Positions 22,244 through 33,853 of a DNA stretch of 64,000 bases are shown piece by piece. The DNA is taken from assembly GCA_004352715.1 (NCBI GenBank), contig SCFE01000034.1, positions 431,100 through 495,099 on the forward strand. Reading direction: 5' to 3'. Positions within the stretch are counted from its first letter, which is position 1; each line of letters opens with the position of its first letter. This DNA is from Hofstenia miamia. Taxonomy: Eukaryota; Xenacoelomorpha; Acoela. The position numbers and the translations under genes are program-made. The notes below the pieces were generated by a model, which was given only the letters and a program-made list of their open reading frames with translations, searched no databases and was not told where the DNA came from.

Positions 22244-25200
22244 GTATGCATATGCAGTCATAATTTAACATAATCGAGTCAATGTTCTTTATTTCTCGAA
22301 GTGTTTAGTTTTGATGTAGAGTTACCTTAAAATTGTGTGTAAGTTACGACTTCAAAGAGGTTGATATCATGTCAATCCCTAGACGTCCTCATGGATGATT
22401 TAAAATTGACAAACTGTATTACTACATGATTTGTCTTAACCAACTTTGAATTTTTCTACATAAGATGGATAGTGTGATCTAAATGATGATTTCAATATCA
22501 CTCATGGTCATGTTTTGTTAATTATTAATGCAGAATAGATTGTGTACTAGTCTTTTATTTCTAAATGGATCTGCTAGAGGTTCCTGGAATCAAGCGTTCA
22601 CCTTAATTTGAAGATAGTTTCTTATATGATGCTTGCACTATTGAGGATAATGACTTGAGCCTAATGATGCTCAAAACTAATAATGGAAAAATTCAATTGC
22701 CATTAATGGGAGGCCGTTAATGGATTTTTCCATTTTTAAAATGGCGATTAAGTAATTTTTAGTCCGTCCTTTATTGTCATTATTACAATTATTATATAAG
22801 TTAGGGCTGAAAGTATTAGTCAAAATTTAATTAAATTCCTTGTAAAGCGAATTCTTGTAATTTTTTGTCTACAAAAGTTCTAATTTCAAAATGAATTTCA
22901 AAGAAATAAATTTGTACTTGATTGGTCTTTATAGTTGTTAGAGTATAGAGACTATTTTTACAGACGAAAATTTTGTGTGTAGCAGTCATACATAGAGTAT
23001 TTAATCAACTGTAATCTGTCAACAACATTTCTTTTTCTATAAATTGATATCGTTGATTTCCTGTCTATCACTGTTTTTGTAGTTTAATTCAGTGCATACA
23101 TATTTGAAGTAATATATTATATGAAAGTAACACCAAAGTCGAGCTATTTATCCATACATTGTATATACTTTTAAAATAGCAATTCAATCGGCATAATTAG
23201 TTTTTAATTTCCCCTTTTCAATTAAAAGTTCTGTTCGTTATATTATAATAACTTTTTTGCAGCTCTGCTTATTAATAAGCACATTTGAAATTTTTCATAC
23301 AGTTTTTAGGCATGCATTTTTATATAGCATTCTAACTACCGCTATCCATCTGAAACCAGAAATTCATATAGATGTTCACTCTGGCTAAATTTTCAATTGT
23401 ATTTAGAGAACTGCTGAAATTCTTGAACGTGACTACATGTCTGATATTCCTGAGTCTCTTGAAGAAATTTTAAAGCTACCAGGTGTTGGGCCTAAAATGG
23501 GACACTTGGCAATGAAATGCGCTTGGGGGAAGACAACTGGAATAGCAGTTGATACACATGTTCATCGAATTTCAAATCGTTTGCATTGGGTCAGAAAACC
23601 ACCTCTGAAAAATGCAGAAAGTGTGAGGAAGGTATGATTGAAATAAAATTTTATATATATGTATATATATATATATATAATGCATGTGTAGTACATATGT
23701 AATAGCATTGTATCACATTGGCTTTAAATTTTTTTTAGAATCAGTGTTATGATGACATGCATCTTTTCTTTTTTATAGTAGATTTTAATTAACTTTGCTT
23801 TTAACAAAATTATGCTTTTGCATAAACTTGTTCAAAATACTCTGAGCTAATAGCTGATGAATTAAAAGGTGTACTTAAGAGTTTTATGTAGTAAAATATT
23901 TTATCTGTAGAATCTAAAAATCCTGCATTTTATCCAATACATGTTACAGAATATATTTTATGTATAAATTATGGTTGCCAGGGCAGATTAAGTAGTTTCA
24001 TATTATTTAACACAAAGCTTGAGCTCTTTATAGTTTACTTTTTGAATAAGACAATTGCAGAGAATTGGTGATTATTTTTTTACCGTTAAGCCTGTTTGCC
24101 CTGGAGTTTTATGGGCTGCTCAGGGGCTGAGGGAGGATTTCCTCCCCTGTCTAGCTCTGGATTGGATTGATATTAAAACGAAGCTTTGCACAAAGATTCA
24201 TCATATCCTCACTACTATCAATTCGTAATGTTCAGAAATTTAATACCATGATTATTTTTGATAACCTCATCAAATCTCAAAATTTGAGTGTTTTTTTGAA
24301 AAACATTTAATATTGGTTTTACCAGTTCGTCATAATGAAATTCATTACAATCCATTCGTAACATATCAAATATAATTTTCTGTGTATAAATATATTACAT
24401 ACTTGTTTTAATACTAACAATAATAACATGATTTTGCAAAATTGGGAAGAATTCACCAGGTTAAAAAACAATACCATGGCAAGCCTTTATTAGAAGGTTA
24501 TGATCAGAAATTAATGTTAGGAAGACTCACGGCTTCATATAGAAAGCTGCACAACTTTTTATGCAAAAATCAGAAGTTTAATAGGGAGGAGGTAGGAGGA
24601 AATTCCACTCAGGCCTATTAGGGTTGACATTGAGTGTAATTCAGACTCTAGATATTAAACGCTATATATATTCCGCAAAGTAGGTTTTTTTAATATTCTC
24701 TAATAGTCTCTTTACTCTCATTGACAATATACAAAAATATGTGATCTGTATTGCATAGAAACAGGGTTTTTGAGTCGAGTTAGAGTTACTCGGACCGAGT
24801 TCGAGTTTTTACGTTTCAAGTTCGAATTCGAGTATTTTCAGGGTAAAAAAAACATTTATTTTACAATAATTCTAAACTAAAAAATAGTTATTTGCGATTG
24901 GTAAAGAAATTGAAATGTAAAATAGTTTAATTTTTACGGCATTTTTCACTGATTTTCGATTGAGTTAGAGTCCGATTTCTCTTTCGAGTTTTTCCTATCA
25001 AGTTTTGGGAGCATATTGGAGTTCGAGTTCTTAACATTCCAAGTACTCGAAAACCCTGTATAGAAATTGAATTTCTAAATGAATTTTGAATATTTTCCAA
25101 ATGTATCAAAATATTAAAATTCAGAGTTGTAGAGCACATCTTAATTTTGATTTCAATTTCATAGTGTGATTACTAGGGTTCTGTGGAACCAGAAATTAAT

Positions 25201-27015
25201 TGGTCACAGTCCCATTTGGTTCCGGTCCATACCAGTTCCATATGCCTCGAAATTGGGAGAAAATTATGAGTAATATAACTGAAATTAATTAAATGCTTAT
25301 ATCGAGTAATAAATGTTATTATTGTATTTTTAAAGAGCATATGCTTTTAAATTAGCTTCATTTAATGATTCAAATGCATTAATTCAACAACTTTCAACAA
25401 TTATTTGCAGGAAACTAAAGTGTAATTTAAAAAACTGAATTTTGTAAGAAGTGATTTTATTTCTTTGCTATTGAATAATATAGGGAAGCAAAAAGTTCAT
25501 GAGAAACATCCATATGTTTATGCTCATTGTAATAAATATGTTTTTATTATTATAATGTTTAGTAAAAATTATCTTTTTATATTAATTATATGAATATTTG
25601 GAAAATTGGAGTCTATTAGACTTAATTTTTTTAAATGTTGGGCGTAATCCGCTATTTAGGGGGCCGGGTCCACTTTACTACGCCTCTTGTTAATGATACT
25701 CGATTAAAATGGGCAACAATGAGTTAATTAGAGTATAAACTATGTTTCTCCTGGACCTACGAGTACGTCCTGGTACTCACAAACAAAGACTTTCTTTGTA
25801 ACAGTATTGTTCTAAATGCTATATTTCAATAAAATTTCATTTGTTTTATAAATGAGATCATGGATTTTCTGCAAATCATCTTTCGATGATTTTTTAGAAA
25901 CGGCTGCTTCAAGACTACAAAATGCTTTGCTGTTTTTATGTTTTCCTTCTTTGTGTTTTTTAATTTTTATTGAAATTTTAAATTACGAGGATGACCATAT
26001 ATATATTTGTGCATTTTTACATACTTTTATATAAGCTTTGTTAAAGGTTTTACTAGTTGTTTTGTAATTTTTAATTTTGATGAATGATTCGTTTTATTTT
26101 GGCACCTCGTTTTCACATGTCGTTTTTTAAATGGGTTGCTATCGGAACGTTTTATTTGTTGCACGCACACATATTAGTGTTATATTTTAAGGTGTTTTTT
26201 AGTTATATCTGCGTGAAAAATGTGGCCCAAATTTACTAGACTGTGCTTTAGAGTTGCGCATGTTTTGTCATGTTTGAAAAGTTGCGTTTGATAACCTGAC
26301 GTGGTGCAGTTTTGCATAAAAATCACTGCAAAAATTTTTTTTCAAATGTTACATCACCCTCAATAGCATAAAAAATTGCCGTAATAATCTGTTTCCAAAT
26401 ATATAATTTTCCAGTTTTTTTGCAACTCAAAGCTAAAATCGGCAAATTATTATTGATAGAACGTATTGAGTTTTCAGGATGTCATTAAGTCTATGATAAC
26501 GTCATCTTTACATTTGGGAAATTTTTTAATGTTTTTTTATTGAGTTACGTAATTGTGTTTTTCACAGACTGATAGTTTTGATAAAATCAAACCAATAATG
26601 ATGGCAAATGCACAGAAATACTTGTAAGCTTTGTAAGAATTTTGATGCTTTTGAACAAAACTTTAAAATATATTTTAACATAATAGGGATATAAGTTTTT
26701 CAAAAATGTCACGCCTTCAAACCAAAATAGGTCTTACAACAAATAAGTCTAATATAATTTCCTTTAAAGTTTAACTTGATCATTCTGTAACACAGTGTAT
26801 ATCTATATTTTACAAACTATTCATTGGGTATTTAGGAATTAGAGTCATGGTTACCTCAAGAATATTGGAACGAAATAAATCATCTCTTTGTTGGATTTGG
26901 TCAGACTATTTGCAATGCAAAGAAGCCCGATTGCAAATCATGTCTAAATAAAGACATTTGCCCCAGTGCCGTGCTAGTCTCCAATACCAAAAACACTAAA
27001 CCCAAACAAACATAA
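21914..27015 (+). CDS. NTHL1: NTHL1: endonuclease III homologue (3 exons)
   Basis: DNA N-glycosylase/AP lyase that excises oxidised pyrimidines in base-excision repair, in nucleus and/or mitochondria. Joining 21914-22243, 23407-23631 and 26836-27015 gives 244 aa in one continuous frame; both introns are GT-AG and phase 0. Seen in order: [25 protein letters not shown] near residue 60; the helix-hairpin-helix [13 protein letters not shown] with the catalytic Lys (about K140); VDTHVHR with the catalytic Asp (about D159); and the iron-sulfur loop C-x6-C-x2-C-x5-C (about C211, 218, 221 and 227). E. coli Nth has 211 residues and human NTHL1 just over 300, so the catalytic domain is complete, but a targeting N-terminus may lie in an unseen upstream exon. 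Intron 2 carries transposons. Confidence 0.93.
22244..23406 (+). other. NTHL1: NTHL1 intron 1 (1163 bp)
   Basis: Donor GTATGC, acceptor TGTATTTAG. AT-rich with no embedded element that I can recognise. Confidence 0.85.
23407..23631 (+). CDS. NTHL1: NTHL1 exon 2, HhH and catalytic residues
   Basis: 75 codons, from [10 protein letters not shown] to NAESVRK, phase 0 on both sides. They contain the helix-hairpin-helix GVGPK with the nucleophilic lysine, and the VDTH aspartate that assists base removal. The donor is GTATGA. Confidence 0.95.
24762..25058. mobile_element. hAT MITE, 297 bp, 8-bp target duplication
   Basis: The left end CAGGGTTTTTGAGTCGAGT and right end (reverse complement CAGGGTTTTCGAGTACTTG) give a terminal inverted repeat of about 19 bp. 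The adjoining octamers CATAGAAA and TATAGAAA match at 7 of 8 positions, the hallmark of a hAT insertion. Subterminal GAGTTCGAGTT-like motifs recur on both sides. Non-coding, inside NTHL1 intron 2. Confidence 0.88.
25160..25245. repeat. fragment of the 1-kb hAT-like family
   Basis: AGGGTTCTGTGGAACCAGAA, then CCCATTTGGTTCCGGTCC, resemble the 5' part of copies A and B, where TTGT(G)AGACCAGAATTT is followed by CATTGGATTTGGTTCC. No ends are preserved. Confidence 0.4.
26303..26668. mobile_element. dispersed TIR repeat, uninterrupted copy
   Basis: It begins GGTGCAGTTTTGCATAAAAA and ends near TTTTGAACAAAACTTTAAAA, an imperfect inverted version. The core matches 6826-6854 joined directly to 8423-8974, so this copy serves as an empty site for the insertion at 6855-8422. 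Confidence 0.5.
26836..27015 (+). CDS. NTHL1: NTHL1 last exon, iron-sulfur cluster loop
   Basis: 59 codons plus [22 protein letters not shown] leads into the four-cysteine loop with spacing 6-2-5, as in endonuclease III proteins binding [4Fe-4S]. The tail is short and lysine-rich (TKNTKPKQT). No canonical AATAAA follows closely, so the transcript end is unresolved. Confidence 0.95.
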   Translation, partial: ELESWLPQEYWNEINHLFVGFGQTICNAKKPDCKSCLNKDICPSAVLVSNTKNTKPKQT

Positions 27016-28019
27016 ATGTTTAATTGTTGTATTATTGCATCTAGAATTTGTTTACATTGTTTTCAACGTTCGATTATTATTCTTTTCACTCATCTATGAT
27101 AATACAGATTGAGTAAATATTTTGGACCACATAAATATTTCTGCACATTATCATGTGCAATATTTACTTGACATGGTAAAAGTTTAACTTATTTATATTA
27201 ATAGATTACGTAGTAATACCAGTATATTTCCCAGAAGTAAATTCTGAAATTTCTTGCCAGAAAGCATATTAAGAGATCGGTTGTATTTTTAGAGTTTTTA
27301 ATTTAACGGAAATCTTCTTACTTTGTCAGTAGTAAGATTTAAAGATTTATAGTAATAATATTACTTAATTTTTTCAATTTCCATAATCGTTTCTGAGCAA
27401 AATCTGAATTTGACGAAATGTTTTTAATCCTATCTGATTTAACTACTTTTGAGGTACATTAATTGGTGACCTGTGAGCGTCCGCAATACAGAAATGTAAT
27501 GTGATGCGATTTTTTGGCCTAACTAGTCTGTTAGGCACTATCCCAAATTTAATTTACTAGTTTTTTAGAACGGATTCCAATCCCCAGAGCCAGCACAATT
27601 TTCGTACCATTTCGGTATATTAGTGCAATGTATATGAATGTAATTATGAATCATAGGCAACTGCAGTGTCATTTTGTTTATTCTCGTTGTCAAAAATATA
27701 ACGAAGAGCATTTTCTAGACAAGGCCGGAAGGCTTTCACAGTTGTAATCAGACTTAGACATGATTTCTTCATCGCAGTCTTGTTATTCTATTTTTATGCT
27801 GATTGATAATTATCTATTTACATTTTTTACTTGTAATCCAATAGGTTGATTTGGATTTTAATGACGCCCTACCTACTTGAAAATGCCATCATCTAACCTT
27901 AAGATCTTCATGTTTTATGGTTTATCACCATGCTTTTCAAATCGATTCATTTCCGAAATAATCATTATAAAATAGTTAAATTCACCCGCATATGTTAATT
28001 GATTGTTGATGGTGTAATA
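27016..28019. other. NTHL1 3' flank, non-coding
   Basis: It contains the unplaced 3' UTR and then AT-rich spacer up to the TA target of the mariner-like element. Nothing else is recognised. Confidence 0.5.
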
Positions 28020-28021
28020 TA

Positions 28022-28643
28022 TTAGGTTGAGTAAAAAATTCGTGCAGTTTTATAATCCTTTATTACTTTAGTTTTATTATGGTTGTCTTTACTTGGGTGC
28101 TTGAAATTGATCTATTGTGGCGGAATAGTAACAAATTCTCAATCAGACGTCTGTATGAAGTCACTCATTTCGGACGTCGTATTGTTACATCTGAGGAGTC
28201 CAACAGGACTACAAAGTGATGGTTTGAAGGCGTCATTCATTGGGAACTTGTTCCGAATGTGCGATTCGTATATCGAGCAGTTGGATTGAGTGTACTCTTC
28301 AGAAGCGTTCTTTGTTTTATGATTAATCACAACCATCTAATCGCTCTCGAATTGTCAAGAGAAAGTTTGAAGCGTTGACCTCGCTCCTAGTGATTACTTT
28401 TTATACCGATAAATGACATATTTTTCATGTGGAAGAAGCTTCAAAATTGTTGCCGTGTTCCAAATAGGTGTGTGGGTACTTTTTAAATTAAACCCTTCTC
28501 AATGGTATCATCGGTGAATGGTGCAGCAAATAATTGAGAAAGACTAGTCTTAAGCATTGCCCTCCATTTTTATTACTCCACAAGGTATTTGAATTTGAAT
28601 TACAGTGATACTTGAAAAACGCACGGACTTTTTACTCGCATTG
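28022..28643. mobile_element. mariner-like element, non-autonomous
   Basis: The left end TTAGGTTGAGTAAAAAATTC and right end (reverse complement reads GAGTAAAAAGTCCGTGCGTT) are inverted mariner-type termini sharing about 22 bp. The outermost 8 bp of the right end have diverged. TA flanks both sides (28020-28021 and 28644-28645), as for Tc1/mariner. The interior has two antiparallel ORFs of about 65 codons that do not resemble mariner transposase. No catalytic D-D-D is visible, so it depends on an outside enzyme or is dead. Confidence 0.7.
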
Positions 28644-28956
28644 TAAGTTGTATTTCAAGGTCGACTTGGTGATGAGTCGTAATTTTTTGTCTCTGCTCGT
28701 TTTTATTTCACGCATGAATGACTCTGCTCATCAAAATTAAGCCAAATATTAAGGTTCGAAAGGGACGTGTAGATAAAATTTTATATGTTAAAAATAATTG
28801 AAAATGGAAACAGTTAAATCATATATAATTACTATGAAGCATATCATGGCCTACTTAAGGTGGCTATATCTCTTTTTTAACTCATTTTTCAACTTTTCAA
28901 AAAAAATTTTCTTATGTGTTTGGATTGTTTAAATATTGTTCTTTCAGAAAATTTAA

Positions 28957-29178
28957 CTAGTTTCTTTTATCACGCTGTTACATGACTTGGTTGTCAAGCC
29001 AGGAGCATTTATCTTCAACGGCACTGTAGATGGTGATGATTCTCGGATCAAGTTGTTTGCAAGGAAAACGAAAAAAGCAGTCAAAGAAAGAAGAACAACA
29101 TTGAGATATCTTAGAAAAACGTGCATTGATGACATTGAAGAGAAAGAAGGTGTTATGTATGAAGCTGGGGCCTTCTAA
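28957..29178 (+). pseudogene. C-terminal part of a transposon protein
   Basis: Open for 73 codons after a stop at 28954. It ends ...GVMYEAGAF at TAA 29176. The sequence is well ordered and charged: VVKPGAFIFNGTVDGDDSR, then KLFARKTKKAVKERRTTLRY, then an acidic IDDIEEKEG. A CTTTCAG acceptor-like site at 28941-28947 and an AATAAA at 29200 suggest this was the 3' terminal exon of a multi-exon gene. Its place inside TTAA-flanked inverted repeats implies a transposase or accessory protein. It lacks the cysteine-rich C-terminus of typical piggyBac transposases, so Kolobok or an unnamed family is the better guess. Confidence 0.55.
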
Positions 29179-29199
29179 ACCTGTGCTAGGAACAATATA

Positions 29200-29205
29200 A
29201 ATAAA
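29200..29205 (+). promoter_or_regulatory. poly(A) signal of transposon ORF
   Basis: AATAAA 22 bp after the TAA of the 73-codon frame. The close spacing suggests a compact transposon 3' end. Confidence 0.5.
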
Positions 29206-29754
29206 CTGAAAATTTTAAAGTGGATTTTCTCGTTTTGATAATTTGCAAGGTGTAGTTGATGTTTGTGACATTGTAACTTTATAAATTTTATTGTATAATG
29301 TTGAAACTGGTCATTTTTACTCTTCATAACATTATTCTGTGCCTAGCACTCTTCATTTTCTGATATTTTCTATTAATGAAAAAATCACAAATTTCAGTGA
29401 AATATTCCTGCTAAAGAGTGAAACTAATTTAAATTTTCAATTTGAAAGACTAATTTTTTAAAAAACTAATTTTTGGGAAAAGTGAATAGTGTCAGGCAGT
29501 AGATGAGGTTGTAAGTTTTTTAAAAATATATAGTTTACTGAATTGGGATAAGTGTTTATTGATATTTGATATTTGCAATGCTAAGCAATTGTGGGTTAAA
29601 TAGTCGCCGCCATATCGGATAGTTTGCTAATTTGTAATTTTTTGAAAATTTTTCTATTAGTGATTTTACTCACCCAACCCTTTAAAAAACATATTTTTAC
29701 AGAAATGTCTTTAAAATATAGAAAAAATGTTTAACAGGGACATGGCCACCTTAA

Positions 29755-32354
29755 ATGTTTATAGTAGATCTTTCAGCTTGAATATATTTGTAAGTTTGAT
29801 TTCAAGCTCAACTCGTTCCCAAGTTTGCTTCAAGGACTTTTTAAGTGAAAAGCAATATTTGATGTGATTGCTTGTTGAGTTTATTGAAACTTTAAAGCCT
29901 CCGTTTTAATTTAGAACTGAAATGCTTGTCTATTTTAGTCGCAGTTTAACAATAGATGTTTGCAATTGAATTTGTAGGAAAGGCCACACGAAGCAAAGAA
30001 TTTTAACTAAACCAACTTTCAAAAGTTTTTAAATGATCGCACCTCGCTTTGTCACATAATCAAAGACTCACTCACATTTTATTTTTGTCTTGTGTATGTT
30101 TATGTGTTAATTTTGGTTTGCATCTATGCGGCAAATGGTGCGGCCTAGATAACAGCTATCGATGCATAGTGAAAGCTTGAGAATTATTTTGTCTACATGC
30201 TTCATTAACTCCAATGCTTAATATTGGTGTTGTCTTATTCATTAGTGTCACTGTATACTAATTTGGCGTAAATTTCTTCGAATAGAGCTATTTGGCAGGC
30301 TCGCCCACTTGTGATTGTTACGTAATTAGCTTTTATCATTTCAAGAGTGTGTGCATTACTCAGGTTAGAATCATTTGTACTTTCAAATATGTAGTGGTTT
30401 TAAAATGGAATATTTCGATTGTTATAATCTTTCTCCCCCGGATTCCACCGTTAAATTTAGTAAATATATATTTTCCAATTTATGTATTAACCAAATTTAA
30501 AAAATTGAGCCATCAAGGAGCAAATTTTTAAAAACAATTGCTACACATAATAACATATTTAGCAGCATTTTTTTAAGAAATGATGAAATTTATTTTTTGC
30601 TCTTCTATTCATTTGTATTCTACTATTAGGCGCTTTGTTTAATGAAAAGAAATCACCAACACATCCTGCGAGTCGTAAAAGTTTACAACACATCATTAAC
30701 ATTAAGATGCACTTGTGTATTTTTACTATTTTACGAGACAAATGAAATCTTACCTACTTATATATGTCCTTATAAACGAATAAAAACTTTCAGAAACCTA
30801 AATGATAACAATATGGTTGGTACGATAGCAACATCCTTGTAAGCATGCCCATATTTAGAGAGTGATTTAGGGTCCACACCCTAAGTTGCGAAAATCGCAA
30901 AGGTATTCATTCCATAGGCCTAATATATAGGAGTGAATGTTTACCCATGGAATAATTGCTGCTACTAAGCAAAGGAAAAATGAAATCAAAACACACTAAT
31001 TAATTTCTAATATTCTATTTTCTGAAATGTTATTTTCATTATATTTAAATATATTTTCAACTTTCCAACTGTTGTCCATTGTTGTAAGCAGTAAGGGTTA
31101 GATGTTTTCTTGCAGATGCATGCCATTTTCAATTTTTTCCAAAAAATAAAAAATTCCGGTTGCTTATGGCTAAAAGGGATTTTAATCTTGTATGGGAAGA
31201 TCTTAAAGGGCACAGTTTATACATTAACATATATGCCTAGTTTCAGTGGTAGATATATTTGGTTCAAAAGTAGAACAGTCACAAATTATAAATATTATAC
31301 GGAATAATGTATCTAAATTCAATTATCGGTTTGTATTCTTAAATATCAATAGAAAAGGGAGCTTAAACATTCCGCATCCGAGGATAAGACCCAACCTTCT
31401 TCAAAATTTGTCTTATAATATCTATGCATCTAAATCACGCGCTATTTTGCGCTATTTAATTTCCGTTCAATGAATTTATTGCAAATAAAATGAGCATATT
31501 TGACATTTTAGACTCGCCACCAGCCAGATTCATTTGTGAAACTTGGGATTTGAAATTTTTGGCTTGGGAATGTAAGCTTCCAAAGTAATAGAGGCTTCAA
31601 ATGTATTCTCATTAAATGCATTTGAATCAGTTATAATTTTTTGTTGACATTAAAAATAGATCTCTTCACAAATAGGAAATTCCACATAAAGTTGAAAGAA
31701 AACATGAAAAGAAATTTCAAAGTGCTGCATCAGAAGTGACACCGCCTCATATTTAATGCATGGTATTAAATGCTAATTACATGCTGTCGGCAATGGGGAT
31801 TGTCTTTTAAACCATCTTGCTTTTTTAACTTATGAAGTTCCAAAAGTATTTTTAGACTCAAGATTTATTAAACCCTAGTGGTTAATCAATGAATCTTTTA
31901 AAAGAATCTCTATTTTCTCACCTAATTCTCCAATTTGACAGAATCATTAGTAACTTTCCGTATCCATTTTTTTTCGAATTACATACATTTATGCACTAGA
32001 AGCCCGCGTGGGACGTATAAAACATAGGGGGTTTTAAACATTGTTTAAAACAGTGTCTTAAGCCTTTTAAATGTTTTTTCAATTTCGTATTGAATTTTTT
32101 GGAAAGTATACAAATTATTTTTGGAGTTAATCCATTCCATAATCGACTTTTTACCGAAAAAATTGCAAAATCTTCATTTTGTTTATGTGTACTGATGTGT
32201 TAGTTATATTTCAGTTTGCAACTGCATGTAGTTTTCAGCAAAATTTTAGTAACTTGAAGTGGTTCTGTCTAAGAGTAAAAACATTTTTTAGATGTTCAAA
32301 ACATTTAAAATGTTTTTTTTGTAAAAAATCACTGTTTTTACCAGCCCTGATTTG
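29755..32354. other. non-coding, nothing recognised
   Basis: AT-rich spacer with several 60-79 codon frames of low complexity on both strands and no conserved motif. Confidence 0.45.
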
Positions 32355-33001
32355 CAGGGCCTTGCAGTAATGTATTGCAATAATATATCAATACAATAAG
32401 TTCAAAATAAATATATTGCAATATGAGTTTGCTTGCAATATATTATTGCAATATATTGCAATATTTTGGTGAATTGAAAGCTAATTATTTTAAGAAAAGA
32501 AAATTATTCTTTTGTTGCTTTATTATGATTTGCAAACTTTCTGCAAACTGTTTGATCTTTGTCAGTTATTTAAATTAATTATATATAATTCTGAGTACGT
32601 TAAAATATGTCTATCTTTATTTTCGGCATATTCTAAGTTGCGAAAATATTTTTTTCAGTATAAGGACCCAAACTATAAAAATGGTACAATTCTAATATCT
32701 ATTCAAACCTGTTGATTAGAATTGACATGGCATTAGAATTAATCATTTAAAATAATATTAGAATAATTTTATAATTTGCGAATCCTTTTAATTTCATTCT
32801 GCTCGATTGTTACTTATCAATGATATTAGAAAGTATTATCATTGTACTTTATATCTAAGCTGTGTAGACACCAATTAAATATTGCAATCAAGCTAGAAGA
32901 CAGCAGTTAATGTTATATTGTATATTTCTTAAAAGCAAAGGGAACGATTTTACAAAAAAATGGCTTCCAATAATATTGCATTATATTATTGAAAGGCCCT
33001 G
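32355..33001. mobile_element. hAT MITE, 647 bp, 8-bp target duplication
   Basis: The left end CAGGGCCTTGCAGTAATGTA and right end (reverse complement CAGGGCCTTTCAATAATATA) make a terminal inverted repeat of about 30 bp with few differences. The octamers outside, CTGATTTG and CTGATTAG, match at 7 of 8. Clustered ATTGCAATAT motifs just inside the left end form subterminal repeats, usual for hAT elements. No coding frame spans it. Confidence 0.88.
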
Positions 33002-33817
33002 CTGATTAGGAATGTGTTTTAGTTATATTGCATATGCTCAACAAATTTCGAAGGAATTTCAAATCTCTACGCAATACTAAACACTGAAATTAAAATTAGT
33101 ACAACATTGTAAATGTAATGCAATTACAAAAAGAAATGGTCTGTTGAATGAGGAAATTATCAATGGACGTAGTTTTTTTGATGTTTTTAAAACGAAGGTC
33201 GCCCTTTGGTAATTGTGGAATTTCAAGTTTTTATCAAAATTCTTTCGATTTTTGATAGTCTGTTCAGCTTCTCTTCACGCCCATTTTAAACATTAGTAAC
33301 ATAGAATGTCAATTTACGTTGTTTATCATATTTTCCGACCCTTTCCTGAAAGGAAACGTAGGCACCCAATGGTTTTGCATTTGGTAGCGATATTTATTTT
33401 CTGTTAAGTAGGAATTCAACCACTTTGCTTGGTGCACTATTTTCTTAATAGTTGGTGTAAAAATAGAAATGTTATTGATGCTTGGAAATTAATCTGGTAT
33501 TGCTTTGTTTTATCCAACGTCTATCGCCATCCTGGACATTTTAAAAGACGCGCGGGCGACTTTATGCTAAAGACTATTGGAGAATATGTTCCCTCTTTTT
33601 TCATAAATATTAAAAAGAATTTTATAAGTTACTTCACTTTATTATGAGTGAGGTAAAGTATGTGTTTATAGTCTAGGTAAGACATTACCTTTATCCAAAA
33701 TTTTCAATAATTCAACTATAATCTACACGTTTATTTGAAAGAAGAATGCATGAACACCTACTGCTTTGACACGCTTTTAACAGCTATCCTAAATGTTGTA
33801 AATTTAATGTTTTCAAA

Positions 33818-33853
<36 letters not shown>

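Larger units (their letters stand above)
23632..26835 (+). other. NTHL1: NTHL1 intron 2 (3204 bp)
   Basis: It holds a (TA)n tract (23653-23680), a 297-bp hAT MITE (24762-25058), a short piece of the 1-kb hAT-like family (about 25160-25245) and a 366-bp dispersed repeat (26303-26668). No alternative exon is evident. The acceptor is GGTATTTAG. Confidence 0.85.
28860..29750 (+). mobile_element. TTAA-flanked DNA transposon, 891 bp
   Basis: TTAA lies directly outside both ends (28856-28859 and 29751-29754). The ends GGTGGCTATATCTCTTTTTT and, reverse-complemented, GGTGGCCATGTCCCTGTTAA are inverted repeats. TTAA target duplication is characteristic of piggyBac and Kolobok elements. The interior carries the last 73 codons of a protein with a poly(A) signal, so this is an internally deleted or 5'-truncated derivative of a coding element. 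It lies about 215 bp from the mariner-like element. Confidence 0.7.
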
